Positions 25,901-36,005 of a stretch of 64,000 nucleotides of DNA are shown here, piece after piece (position 1 is the first letter of the stretch; each line of letters begins with the position of its first letter). Under the pieces are notes generated by a model. That model did no database searches. It had not been told where the DNA came from and saw nothing but the letters and a program-made list of their open reading frames with translations. The stretch covers positions 4,378,786-4,442,785 of the forward strand of contig JADWOT020000007.1 of assembly GCA_036345935.2 (NCBI GenBank). Direction: 5' to 3'. The stretch is from Taenia hydatigena. Its lineage: Eukaryota; Platyhelminthes; Cestoda; Cyclophyllidea; Taeniidae. A program made the translations under genes and the position numbers.

Positions 25901-26257
25901 CTGTTGTCGTGCCGTCGCCCACCTCATCGAGAACACCAGGACGTGGTTTCTCACAGCTTCAAAGACGCCAGTGCTGCAGGTTGCGCTGGCCAGTGTTGGT
26001 TGGTCAGACCACCGACCGACCGGATGCCACCAATGAGACTAGAAAGGCAGACGATAAAATGCGAGTAGTGGAAGTTGAATGAAGGCTGTAGACTACTATG
26101 CATATAAGGAGGCACTTACGGATGTGTTTAATCACATCGCTAGAGTGTGCCGAATGGGAGTTGGGGCCCAGGATGCAGTGAACGTCGAAGGATGGGCAGT
26201 GGATGCCTTGTGGGCATTTGGATTTTGGAATCGGATTAGATGACTTAGTGGAGCTGG
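22977..26257 (-). CDS. Candidate multi-exon gene, function unknown (5' end not found)
   Basis: Six exon-like blocks on the minus strand have consensus splice sites and agree in phase: 26257-26120 (acceptor CCTCCTGCAG, donor GTAAGT; includes HCILGPNSHSAHSSDVIKHI), 25340-25299 (donor GTAAGC; VKGPKQIEIAGIR), about 24829-24695 (donor GTATGT; ILRESHQEVTLVSSIAAFGG), 24382-24229 (acceptor AACTGCAG, donor GTGAGT; NEVFLFCLADIRDKS and CDVFEMMKRDPSCLLLIS), 23677-23613 (acceptor CCACCTCAG, donor GTGAGT; Pro-rich) and 23069-22977 (acceptor CTTTTTTCCAG; acidic IEEDISQWKESSDDEN, ending in TGA). The encoded protein would have a helical Leu-rich middle, a short Pro-rich linker and an acidic tail. I do not recognise the family. 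Another coding-like block at about 25683-25545 (DTSRRHCWTLRDTCHRSIHA) may be an extra exon but does not fit the phase. The long Leu-rich frame across 23867-24469 reads through an intron. Confidence 0.4.
23770..23845. repeat. Degenerate TAGTCYAG-rich tract 1
   Basis: Imperfect repeats of GTCTAG/TAGTCTA/TAGTCCAG-like words. A similar tract lies at 24528-24610. Both fall in putative introns of the minus-strand gene model. Confidence 0.4.
24195..24219 (+). repeat. (AAG)n microsatellite
   Basis: About eight AAG/GAA triplets, just inside the intron side of a donor site on the minus strand. Confidence 0.85.
24528..24610. repeat. Degenerate TAGTCYAG-rich tract 2
   Basis: Words such as CTACTCTACTC, TAGTCCAGTACAGTCC and CCTAGTTAAGCCTAG recur, as in the tract at 23770-23845. 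Confidence 0.35.
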
Positions 26258-27488
26258 CTGCAGGAGGGAATGTTGACGTCTCTCCACGGACCCTCCTCTG
26301 AGTCTAAGGGGTTAACAGATTGGAAAGGCGAATAGAGAGTCAAGGAGATTTGGGATCGAAGTCACGATTGCAACGGCCAAGGTAGTTTATGTCGCGAGCA
26401 GCTTGAGGACACTTTGTAATTCCCACAACGTGCAACTACATCACGATAGGCAGCTCATTGATTGCTCTATCGATACAAGCATTGATTTGCTGGTCAGTCG
26501 GTCAACGATCGATGAGACGTAGACAGAATTAGACCGCTGATCATAAAAAATGCCATAAATTTGCTGCAGCCCTTCGATTAAGTCATCTCTGCCATTCTAG
26601 CACTTGCTCTGCTTCAATAAACAGAACAAGACAGGTTTCAAATGCACCAAATTTATAGGTTGGAAGAGTCTTTGCATTTGCATTTGCTAGCATCCAAGGT
26701 TTGATGAGAACCTTATCTAATAACCAAAGCAACTCAACACCAGAAAGTGGATGGCAGAAGCGATTTTCGGAAAGGGACAATACACAACGCACTAGCAAGA
26801 ATGACAATTGCTTGTGATTTATTGCATGACTGAGATGATGTTTCTTTGTTAGTCGCTAATCACTGAAATGTAAGTCGAAATTCAGAGGTGTTGTCCACAC
26901 TCTATGCGCCTTTGACTCTTCAGTGTGAATAGCCTCAGTCTCAATCTCCACCTCCGCAGCCTCCATTGACTTCTTACCATGCAGCAGCACTTATCGTCAT
27001 ACTATCTCGAAAAAGTTGGACGTAAAGATCAGCATTCTACCCCGCAATTAAATAGGAAGGAGTTAAGTGATCCCATGCGCATGAGCGGTGAAGCGAAATG
27101 TTGATTGTGGAAACGAAAGAACACAGATTAAAGTGTACGATCCTCACCAGTGTGCCACGATACAGTATCCACCCAATGACAGTATTTTCTACTGACATTT
27201 TTTGGAGGTGGAATGTTATTGCTACTAAGTCGACGCGTAGAAGTGGATATTTGATCAGACATTGGCTGGAATAGAGGGGTTGTAGACAGGCAGGACAGCG
27301 AGAGGAGAAGGAGGGAGCGGATGGGCAGGAAAAGGGGACAGGGAAGGCATATATCCATATTCGCCTTGAAAATGAAAGCACTCTGCCACTTACTCAACAA
27401 GATGGCGATGTTAACTCATAACGAAACGTCGTAAAAGACGAGATCTTTGACGAGCAGTGAACAGGTTCTAAGGAGTCAGTTAGACCGA
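26258..27488. other. Upstream region of the minus-strand gene model
   Basis: No exon could be tied in with confidence. A minus-strand frame at 26583-26807 is protein-like (PLSGVELLWLLDKVLIKPW) but lacks convincing splice sites. A donor-like GTAAGT on the minus strand lies near 27400. Confidence 0.35.
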
Positions 27489-27502
27489 GGGGGAGGGGGG
27501 GG
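27489..27502 (+). repeat. Poly-G tract
   Basis: A G-rich run, broken once by A; on the minus strand it reads as a C-rich pyrimidine tract. Confidence 0.85.
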
Positions 27503-27509
27503 GGAAGAG

Positions 27510-28340
27510 CACCCGCCTTCCCACCACTGCTAAGCCAACTTTCATCACTTCTCCGTTAGCCTCAATTCTTTCGACAAATCTAGACCGACGCGGGGAATGT
27601 GGTCAAGAGGAACTCATCTGCCTGACCATGAAGTCACTACAAACTGACCCACCTGCCCACGCACAGGGCCCCACAATCAGTGTGACCGCCTCCACCAGTC
27701 AATCTAATTGCACACCAAGGACTGTTGGCACCCTCCTCACGCACCCTAAATACTCACTAACTGCCACCACACCACCACCGCCATCGCCACGTCCAGAATC
27801 CAGAAGCCATTTCAACAAGTAGCTCTCCAAATCTGGCCCACGCTGTCGCAAAAGCCAAATAAGCACACTAACCAGGGTAGTCGATTGCCGCACATTTAAG
27901 AGGTGAAGCTATTGCAACGCACACAAGGAAGAACAATGTGTCACGGACCAGACACTTTCAAAGCAGTCAAATTTTCCAGCGGACGAGATCTCGCGTCCAC
28001 GCCTCCCATGGCAAGAAAGTAACACTCGCCACTTTGTGAAGCAGGGCTCCAGCAACAATAACGACGAGTTCCGCACTCTAATGTCACAGACGGTCAAGCA
28101 GCAGTAGCGAGGCAAACGAAGAAGCCAGGATCGATTCCACTTCTACTACTCCTCACGTCCATCGGGTCACAAACACCGCAACATCTCGCACCAGCAACGA
28201 CGACGCAGCACCTACTCCTCCTTCTACATGTCCTGCTGCGCCGACTGCCACTTCAACGCTGACAGTCATCTGCAAAGAAAGTCAAACTCCTGTCAAACTA
28301 ACAAGTCTCAGTTGCACACTTCTTTCTGACCAGATAAGTT
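27510..28340 (+). other. Stop-poor Ser/Thr/Pro/Asn-rich stretch, possible decayed coding sequence
   Basis: An unusually open A/C-rich stretch on the plus strand. One frame is open from about 27510 to the TAG at 27820-27822 (about 100 codons; contains TTPPPPSPRPESRSH). The same frame reopens from about 27906 to the TAG at about 28105-28107 and contains FPADEISRPRLPWQESN and GSSNNNDEFRTLMSQ. A second frame runs from about 28083 to 28340 without an ATG and is Ser/Thr/Pro-rich (DDAAPTPPSTCPAAPTATST). It could be a broken secreted or low-complexity protein gene, a set of exons, or only the effect of low T content. No homologue recognised. Confidence 0.3.
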
Positions 28341-30105
28341 AGCACCCGAAGCAGCTAGCAATCGCAATTGTCGGTAGTTGTAATCAATGAAAGTCCACTA
28401 CAACTGCTATTACTACTACAGCCTTCCAGGCAGACACTTCTGAGTCGTCGAGATGCCGCCCTGTTTTTCTGGTTAAGACAAAAAATCAAACAAGTAAACA
28501 ACCAGGCACAAACTCATGTCGAAGCTGAACCCATATTCAGGAGATCAGTGAGATCGGACTTCCTACACTACATCAGAAAAAAGGACAACACAACATCGAG
28601 AACTGAAGTTTTAACTAATACGATGGAAACCAATACATGCTCATTTAATGCACGGCCAGAACAAACGTAATCAACAGTTCAAAGCACTCTACAGCGGCAT
28701 AGAAGTGTGCAGAAAGGAAACTGATAAGCAGGTATCCATAAATAAATAGGTAACTATCAGTGAGAAAGTCATGAATGACTAGGAAGCTCTTAACACAGTT
28801 AAGTGCCCAATAATCATTTAGAGATAGCCAAAACAATCACAATTATTTGCTAGACGTGTTGCGCAGTAAAAACACCATCCCGAGTAGGTAGTACGAATGG
28901 AAAACAACGAGTCTTGACAACAACTACAGCTACTTCTCTAACATTCTTTATATACAAACAGATAATAGAGACAGATAAACGGATGCATACATATGCACAC
29001 GACAGGTTCTTAATCGCAAGAAAATCTTGAATAAATGTCAAGCAGCTAAGTTGGTTATAACTCTCCTTAACAAAGTTCCGCATTATTATTAAAAGTCCAT
29101 CGTCAGTAAAAGAGCTAACTACTTCTATAATTACCCAGGCACTCCAAACTTATTTCCAGAAGCATTGTAGAGTGCAAAAATGCAGTTGTAGTTGGAAAAC
29201 AAGACGCCCTAATGGCCACATTATGAAGCTTTTGCGTTTACTCTAGCAGGAAAACGTAGAAAGGAAGCAAATCAGCACCAAAATGACCTAAGACTACAAA
29301 TATTAAACTTGCGACCAGTAAAATGCATTGAATACCTACCAGCTTTCAAACTTCTGCAGCAAAATAATCCCGACTGGTAGGAAACGAGGATCTCCAAAAT
29401 GCACACCACTTACGCACTCAACATCCAGAACTAACCAATCACCCCAATGTTTGTTTGATAAAACAAACAGGCTTTTAATTTTTGTTTTTTTAGTTTTATA
29501 CTCAAAGCTACTGCTAACACTGAAATTGGTCTTAAGTATCATATTTGAAGAGCAAATATATGAACGAAATTATTTACAAAGCATGCAAATTTGAGAAACT
29601 CAACAACAACTCGTAAAGATATGAAAACAAATAAAACTATTTATGAACAATGTAAAGACAAAATTACGTTTTTTTTCAAAAAGCAAAGGGTATCTTGGTA
29701 CTTATTCTTAGGTTTTAAGTTATATGAAGCGTGACATCGATTTGAACCTGGTTGCGGAGCAGTGTTGGCTCCCAAGGGCACGACTTATTCCCATTCTGAA
29801 CTCTTCTCCAAGTTCCCTCCGACTTCTAATGGCAAGGGCGGTAAGAAGAAAGAGGAGGAAACCCCTACATCCGTTGCATATCATGGCTGATGTTTAAAAC
29901 TATAAAAGTCGATACTCCTCTCTGATTCGCTGTAAATGTATAATATTTGGCTTTTAGTTATGAATTTTCCTAACTCTATATTTCGACTAATTACAACAAA
30001 AAATACGGTTAAGATTACGAAAGAATGACTTGCATGTGTGGCTTGATCCACGTTTGCTTTTGCGTTTCTTCTAATTAGGTTTTGCCAATTCCACAAAGCT
30101 CTTTA
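28341..30105. other. Intergenic, no gene supported
   Basis: The frame at 28368-28670 (+) continues the A/C-rich composition of the previous stretch and lacks an ATG. A T/A-rich segment lies at 29.44-29.70 kb. No repeat copy recognised. Confidence 0.4.
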
Positions 30106-30199
30106 TCACAGTACTTTTTCTTTCCTTTCCTTTTGCTCTTTCTTTCTTTTATTTATTCATCTGTTCACTGCAGACATTTTCTTCTCTTCTTTTTCCCTT

Positions 30200-31445
30200 T
30201 TACCACTCCCAATTCCTCCTTTTTTACTGTCACACACACGCCTACCATCTAGCAGCCAAATAAAGTCCCTTTCTTCAAGACAGGAGAGCAAACAGAAGTC
30301 TCTGTTACTATCAAGCGCCCCAGGATTTGATACATAAACCATCCCTCTTAAGACGTGTCCCCGTACTCCAGAACGCCATGCATGAGGACCCCAGAGGACC
30401 AGACATCAGCTTTAGCATTTGGCTGGTAGCTGCTCACTATTGTCTCTGGTGACAACCAACAAAAAGGAGAAGCACCTAAAGGGCGACACAGAAAACAGAA
30501 AGAAAAGCAAATCATCAATTAACGCTTTAGGTCGATAGAGGAGCCGTTTATCTGATGAACACATAAAGACCGAATAAAACCAACATTTGGTAAAGCCTCA
30601 GTTAGAGCCAAGGATTTTCCACCCGAAGCTTGTGAGCGTCACGGAGTCACTGTCGTCTTTATCACGTTTGACACTCGTAAATGGCCCTTCACCACTTGCT
30701 TTACTTCTAGATACCTCGCAACCATCATGACCATCCACTCAAACAAAATACGTTTAATCCTTTTATTGCCGACTGCCTAATCTGCCTAACAAACCATTTT
30801 GAACTCGTGACAAGCGATAGTAAGCTACACGTAACCTCAGTGGATCAGGGCAGAGGCCGAAGAACACGCAATATGCGTTGATGCAAAAGTCTTTACATGA
30901 TCTTTTTCCTCAAGAAAGGCTTAACGTCTAAGCCGTTAAAAGCCAACTTCACTGCTACCCTCAACCAGCGTGTGAGACTCGGATAGAATATAATGAAGTT
31001 GCCCCTTTCCACTTCCTCCTCCGGTTTCATGTCCTCTCAATGGATGACAGGATACGATGCACACAGACGTGTCTTAACCAGACTCACCTAAAAGATGAGA
31101 GATCATGCAGAGAAAGAGAAAAGAAATCAAAAAAAACAAAAAAAAAACAAAAAAAATCGCAGAAAAGACTGGCCTGATTTACCGTCAATATGAGGCGAAA
31201 TTCAGGATACCGGGTGCTGCTGATATGAAATTACCGGAGTAAGATTATACGCTCATGCCAAGCTTTAGAATCGTAGCTACAAACAGATTCAGTGATCTTT
31301 TTGGGATTACGGCAGTGGCGAACTCTAGTATTCGTCTAATTTGCCATCACCAGATCAGCCGGTTCTTCTCCATTTAGGCAGGAGAAATGTTGCTACTGAC
31401 AAGATATTGAGTAAAAGCGCAATCTGACAAAATGTGGCGATGTGT
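30200..31445 (-). pseudogene. SH2-tyrosine kinase remnant B
   Basis: Minus-strand blocks in kinase order. A first block near 31440-31340 reads GEEPADLVMA, shared with remnant D (GEKPADLVIA). The N-lobe exon starts at 31087 after a long pyrimidine tract and contains TRWLRVAVKLAF (beta-3 VAVK, Lys codon at 30948-30950), then DVKPFLRKKIM and, after a stop, RLLHQRILRVL, matching the alpha-C/beta-4 segment. The next block (about 30780-30600) reads MVARYLEVKQVVKGHLRVSN, in which HRD is replaced; a frameshift later LTSFGWK stands for ADFG. The last block starts at 30475 after the acceptor TCGCCCTTTAG and reads CWLSPETIV (APE-like), then AKADVWSSGVLM, then, past a stop, MYQILGRL. Its nucleotide sequence aligns with remnant A from 21061 to 21490. 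Stops and frameshifts make it a pseudogene; introns are retained. A related 5' module lies directly upstream (31480-31960). Confidence 0.75.
31128..31158 (+). repeat. Poly-A-rich tract
   Basis: Runs of A broken by C. On the minus strand it is the pyrimidine tract ahead of the N-lobe exon of remnant B. Confidence 0.85.
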
Positions 31446-31479
31446 TATAAAAATGTTGTAAGAATAATTTTATATGCTC

Positions 31480-31960
31480 TACCCAAACGCATTTTGGGTT
31501 AAATGCGCTGGCTGCTGACGCATGTAGTCCACGTGGCTGGCCATGCTCAGCCAATTGACGAGCGCCTCGTCTGACATTCCTCTAGGTCTTGAGTGTCTCC
31601 ACCCGATTTGGGTGTGACAGAGGCACCTCTGAAGAATGCTCTCAAATACCGCAAGCCGCCCGGTCATGATTTCTTTGATGTCTGCGTCTGCTTAGCCATG
31701 ACGATTGTGATTGGGCTGTGAGCTGTGCCAATCACATGACGTGTGCTTATTGAAAGGCACTCATCCAACCAGGATTTGCCACAGCCTCCTGCTTCTTCTC
31801 ATCTGTTGGCAACCGCAAACTCGAGGAAATGACGCACAGCACAGGCTCCGGTGTGGACAGGTTTATATGTGAGCAGTGGCATGAACATTGGTGGCAGCTC
31901 CATATTAATGTTTGGACAGCACAACTGTAGTGCCGTAGAAGCGCCAATGTTTTGACCATT
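31480..31960 (-). repeat. 5' module, copy upstream of kinase remnant B
   Basis: On the minus strand, 31960-31750 aligns with 39.715-39.92 kb and with 35.70-35.905 kb, the region just upstream of the HSP70 pseudogene. Its other half, 31700-31480, aligns with 39.92-40.115 kb and with part of 33.555-33.79 kb. It sits immediately upstream of remnant B in the transcribed direction, as the plus-strand copy does for remnant D. Both halves hold short open frames (31479-31667 and 31747-31959), but the frames are not maintained in the other copies. Confidence 0.75.
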
Positions 31961-33550
31961 GACTGGCAGTATATTGATGCCCGTAAGACCTAATCAACAA
32001 GTTAGAAATGTCCTCTTCAGTACCTATTGTCCTTCTCATCGCTTTTACCATCAGGAAAATAATTTTTAAAAATTACACAAGACCCCGCAACTGCTCCCCT
32101 TCGACACAAATTAGTGATTCGCATATCGGTGGGGTAATGCCTAATAGAATCAGTGTTTTGTAGCTGAGACAACAACGCCAATCAATGTGTCACCTATGGC
32201 AGCACAATGAGGTGGCAGTCCTCTCTCCGATTTCTTCAATCATAGCTGATATGACGTCAGATGCGAATGTCACTGACGTAAATTGCAGATCGACGAGTGG
32301 TTCACAATTTTTGTGAGGAGGATTCTGCTTCCCGTCTACTTCTAAACCTGCAACTCTATCCTACAGTTGAGATTTGGTATTGAGTGGAACGTGCCTTTCT
32401 GTCCCTCCTCTTTGTATCCAAAATGCCCTTCTCTGTGCCAATCCTCAACTGATCCTCCGTTAAGTAGACAGGCAAGTAAATAGGTGAATGAACAAGTAAG
32501 CGAATGTGGTTGAACGCAAAACAAGTTCGCTTCAAATGGCTATCAAAGCCCAAAATAAATCCAATTTTGAATAAAACATGCAGCCGCCAAACACTGACAT
32601 GTTATTGGCCTCACTGAGATCGGTTGTGCAAACCCTCTCACAGGAACCCACTCAGCAAAATTGGGACTGATCAGGGTGGATGTAAGCCCAGAAAGGCGAA
32701 GCCTGGGTCTCGAGAACCTTCCAAACAACACTCAACTGAATGAACATGCCTCATTGAAGACTCCGTCTTGACCTTCAGGAAGAGGCTTCAGTAGATTTGA
32801 TTGCTCAAGGATATGGTCAAATTCTGTTATTTATCTTCAGTAGGCCGACACCACAACTGCTTTATCGAAGATAGGGCAGCATAATGAGCACCTTGCAGGT
32901 GTTTCCAAGAAAGAAGAGGATTCGATTGAGTGCACCTGAGTAAGCGCGTGTGTGGTGCATCAACAATGAATATGATGCAGGCAATCCCGTCAACCGAATC
33001 ACTTTGGAATGCACTAATCCTGCCAAAAGCAATGAAACGGCCCAGACCCTTTCTTGGGACTTAAGGCAATGCATCGAATTGGAGTCAATAGATTGTCGAA
33101 TCATTGCCGAGCCCTTCACTATTATTAGGCTCTATGTATTGCAGCATGTAGAGTGCTTAACTCGTGGTCTCGGATGAGGAGACTGCCTTGAGTTTCCACC
33201 ACATTGGCTGCCTTCTGAGCCTTCCCAGTAACATTAGGCTTTACAGTATGTGTCGAAAGAATGTTTTTTATAACAGTCTTATGCCTTTATTCGTCGTCAA
33301 GGCAGTCTTGGGCAGTGATGGACCCATCAAGTAGAAAGTGCTAACGCCTGGCAGTGCGGCTGGTTAACAACGGCCTACAGGGATCAAAGAACAGCAACAC
33401 AGAGCATTAGCTGAGGGAGAGCTCTGCCAGCAACTACAGTTAAAATGAATTGCCTCTGCTTCCCTTCCACGTGCTTCTACTTCCCTATTTTTCTATTACA
33501 ATGCATTAAGCAGAATTATTCGCTTTTTGTTATGAACTTAGGATAGACCA
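31961..33550. other. Intergenic, no gene supported
   Basis: An open frame at 32950-33177 (+) looks protein-like (NPVNRITLECTNPAK), but it faces an equally long frame on the other strand and has no splice support. Confidence 0.4.
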
Positions 33551-33554
33551 AATC

Positions 33555-33790
33555 AAATGCCCTACCCAAGTGCACTAGCATTTGATTGTGGTGACTACTG
33601 ACTCAGAGCCCACAAATGCGTGGCTCTGTTCAGCCAATTGCCATGGTTCTTGGGTGGTATCCACTGCCACCTTTCATTAGCTCTTAGGTGGTTCCACACG
33701 AGTTGGTTGTGACAGAGGCGTCTTTGAAAAAAGGCGTCTCTGCATCACACTTGCTTCGACGTCTCCGCCTCTTTGGGCATGGTGCATTCA
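33555..33790 (-). repeat. 5' module, half copy
   Basis: Aligns in the same strand sense as 31480-31700, sharing for example the block around GTTCAGCCAATTG and the block ending GTTGTGACAGAGGCG. Only the half distal to the HSP70-like part is present. Confidence 0.65.
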
Positions 33791-34940
33791 CCGTGTACTG
33801 AGAAGCGCCAGCCATATTGCGCGTGGCGCCGCCAAGTCAATATTTGCTGCCAAGTGTTGTAAAATCTACAGCAAACAGTTGCAGAGTCTCGTTCAACCCT
33901 AAGAATCACTATCCGAACATTATTTTACCAATTGTTTGCTTCTGTATCATTAAAATGCGTTTCTACAAGTTCCTAAATGAAGGAGGAGGAAGAGAAGGAG
34001 AATGGTAGACAGCTTAATTAGGAATCGACAGACGATCTGCGAAGTCGGAGGCAAGGAATGAAAAAGTAACCGTAGCCTTCACATAAATTTCCAATCTACC
34101 ATCTGCCTTTGAATTCTCAGAGCCTTCATGCACCTTCTTTCAATCTGTCGCCTGCGCACTGTAGCATCCGAAAGTCCAAAGAATCCCCTATCTTGCCTTC
34201 TCTCTAATGTTACCCCGGACCCGTGTTGTTCTTTACAAATGCAGAAAAATTCTTATTAATTTACAGTATTTTAAGCAATCAAACCGACTAAATCAGAAAA
34301 AAATTTGCTTAGCCATCAATCATCACGGAAAATTATGGAAAGGGGCGGAAAGGAACAGAGAGTTTGGCTCTGCACCGTGTATCCTACTCTATCTTCTTTC
34401 ATGGCTGAAGGCCTGACTCAAGGAGCTGGATGGCTGCATCAGCGTGCGCTTGGAGCATTGACGAATAAGAATATCGTACCTAAAAGGGATGAAGTAGGAG
34501 GCTGCAAACGTAATGTATTACCACTTCTGAAGAGAGATGTACTTGTCCAACTAGCTGTAAGGGACTTGCTCCTGATTCTTGCCAGCAGGAAAGAGAAAAG
34601 AAAGCAAAGTATGCCCTAAGGACTGTCCGCACTGTCACCCTTGCATGGACTAAATCATGCAAAGGAACGAACACTCTATTCAGCCACGATTGTATAAGGA
34701 GCTGCTGGTTTACAGCTTGCAACCAGGGTCGATTGTGTTGCTGTCCCTCTCCAACCTAGGTGCTAACACTCTCGCGGGTCAAGTGGTGCTCCCGTTCGCA
34801 TTATTCTTGGTGCCATTACTTGGTTAAAACTGTCGCAACTCCTTAAAAGTGTAGGCGCTGCAACATATGTGCTTTGATTTTATTTTTTTTGTCCAAAGCA
34901 TAGACAGTTGAAAATTATAACTGTTGACACGATTAAACTA
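33791..34940. other. Intergenic, no gene supported
   Basis: Overlapping open frames at 34207-34416, 34305-34619 (+) and 34480-34722 (-) have no recognised homologue, no good start context and no splice support. Confidence 0.4.
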
Positions 34941-34944
34941 ACCG

Positions 34945-35065
34945 TCTGGCCCTGCCGAGTCGATCAACGTGCCCATTCCTTGGTGCCCTGAGTGGCTCCA
35001 CCCAATTCCAGTGCAACAGGGTGCCTTAAGATGCGGAGCGCAATATCAGTGGCGTAGGTATGCGT
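34945..35065 (-). repeat. 5' module, short fragment
   Basis: The block around GAGTGGCTCCACCCAATTCC resembles 31590-31640 (GAGTGTCTCCACCCGATTTG) in the same sense. Weak but collinear. Confidence 0.45.
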
Positions 35066-35699
35066 CCCGTTACTACAAACCTCCATACCAAGTTTCCTTT
35101 GAAGGCTCCATACCTATGCCCTCAGATGCGCTGATCACAGAGCGTGGTGGCAAGGAAATGAAGCAAATGACAAGCAAGGCAGCGTTTGCACAGAAACGAT
35201 TTTATCACCAGTTGTTAAGGCCGTTATAGTTCTCATGGACATTTCCATCACTTCCAAGGGACCACCATTTTAAATGAAATTTTCTTATCCACTCCAATGC
35301 CGTCGAGAATTGTGGAAATTCGTGGTGCGATCCCCAACACTTGACGGCATGCCACAAAGGTGAAATCACTGTACTAACAAGGTATGGCCGCTATAAAAAC
35401 AAAAATGCTTAAAGCGGGCCGTGATATTTGTCTCATACTGGCTAGTAACAGATCACCATCGTAAGGCGTTTTAACGGTGCGTTCCGATTTAATCCTTTAT
35501 AAGTACCTACTTGAAATTTATTTCCCAATCATAACTTCAATTTTTACCAAAATACCCCTCCAAATAATTTGCACCTAAAAAAAAACAATATTTGGCTCAA
35601 AATTCTTGTAGTGCTAAGAATTCCTCATTGCTCATTCTGACCCTAATGGTCCATGCTAAGGAAATTAATGACAATGAGACATTGGAATATTATTCGTTA
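35066..35699. other. Intergenic upstream of the HSP70 pseudogene
   Basis: No gene recognised; AT-rich at 35.48-35.62 kb. Confidence 0.4.
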
Positions 35700-35940
35700 G
35701 GATAGACTTATGTCACACACACGTCAGCATAGAGCTGTCACTTCTGCTCACGCCAGTGATCACCCACAGGTCTGTTTACACCGGAGTCTGTGTGTTGCGC
35801 CATTCCTTCGAGTATGCAGTCGTCAGCTACTGAGAAGATGCTTGAAGTAGTGGCAGGTGCTGATTGGATGACAGCATTCGAGTAGGTAGTGCACGCCATG
35901 GATAGTTTTGTTGTGGTCGATTGCTGCAGATATAAAGGGC
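35700..35940 (+). promoter_or_regulatory. HSP70 pseudogene promoter region, related to the 5' module
   Basis: A TATAAAG box at 35931-35937 lies 69 bases before the ATG. An inverted CCAAT box (ATTGG) is at 35863-35867, and a GAAgaTGCttGAA arrangement near 35835, with one mismatched central unit, resembles a degenerate heat-shock element. From 35700 to 35905 the sequence aligns with 39.715-39.92 kb (+) and 31.96-31.75 kb (-), the modules upstream of kinase remnants D and B; the similarity stops before the TATA box. Confidence 0.6.
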
Positions 35941-36005
35941 AGCAAATATCGTGGAGATCATTTCCATCAGACTAAAGTGTAACCGTTTGCGCATTTCACA
36001 AAAGA

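Noticed and set aside
25890..25960. DEVGDGTTTAAI on the minus strand, resembling the GDGTT motif of chaperonins
   Set aside because: The frame is open for only about 21 codons, nothing around it resembles a chaperonin, and another frame there is equally open.
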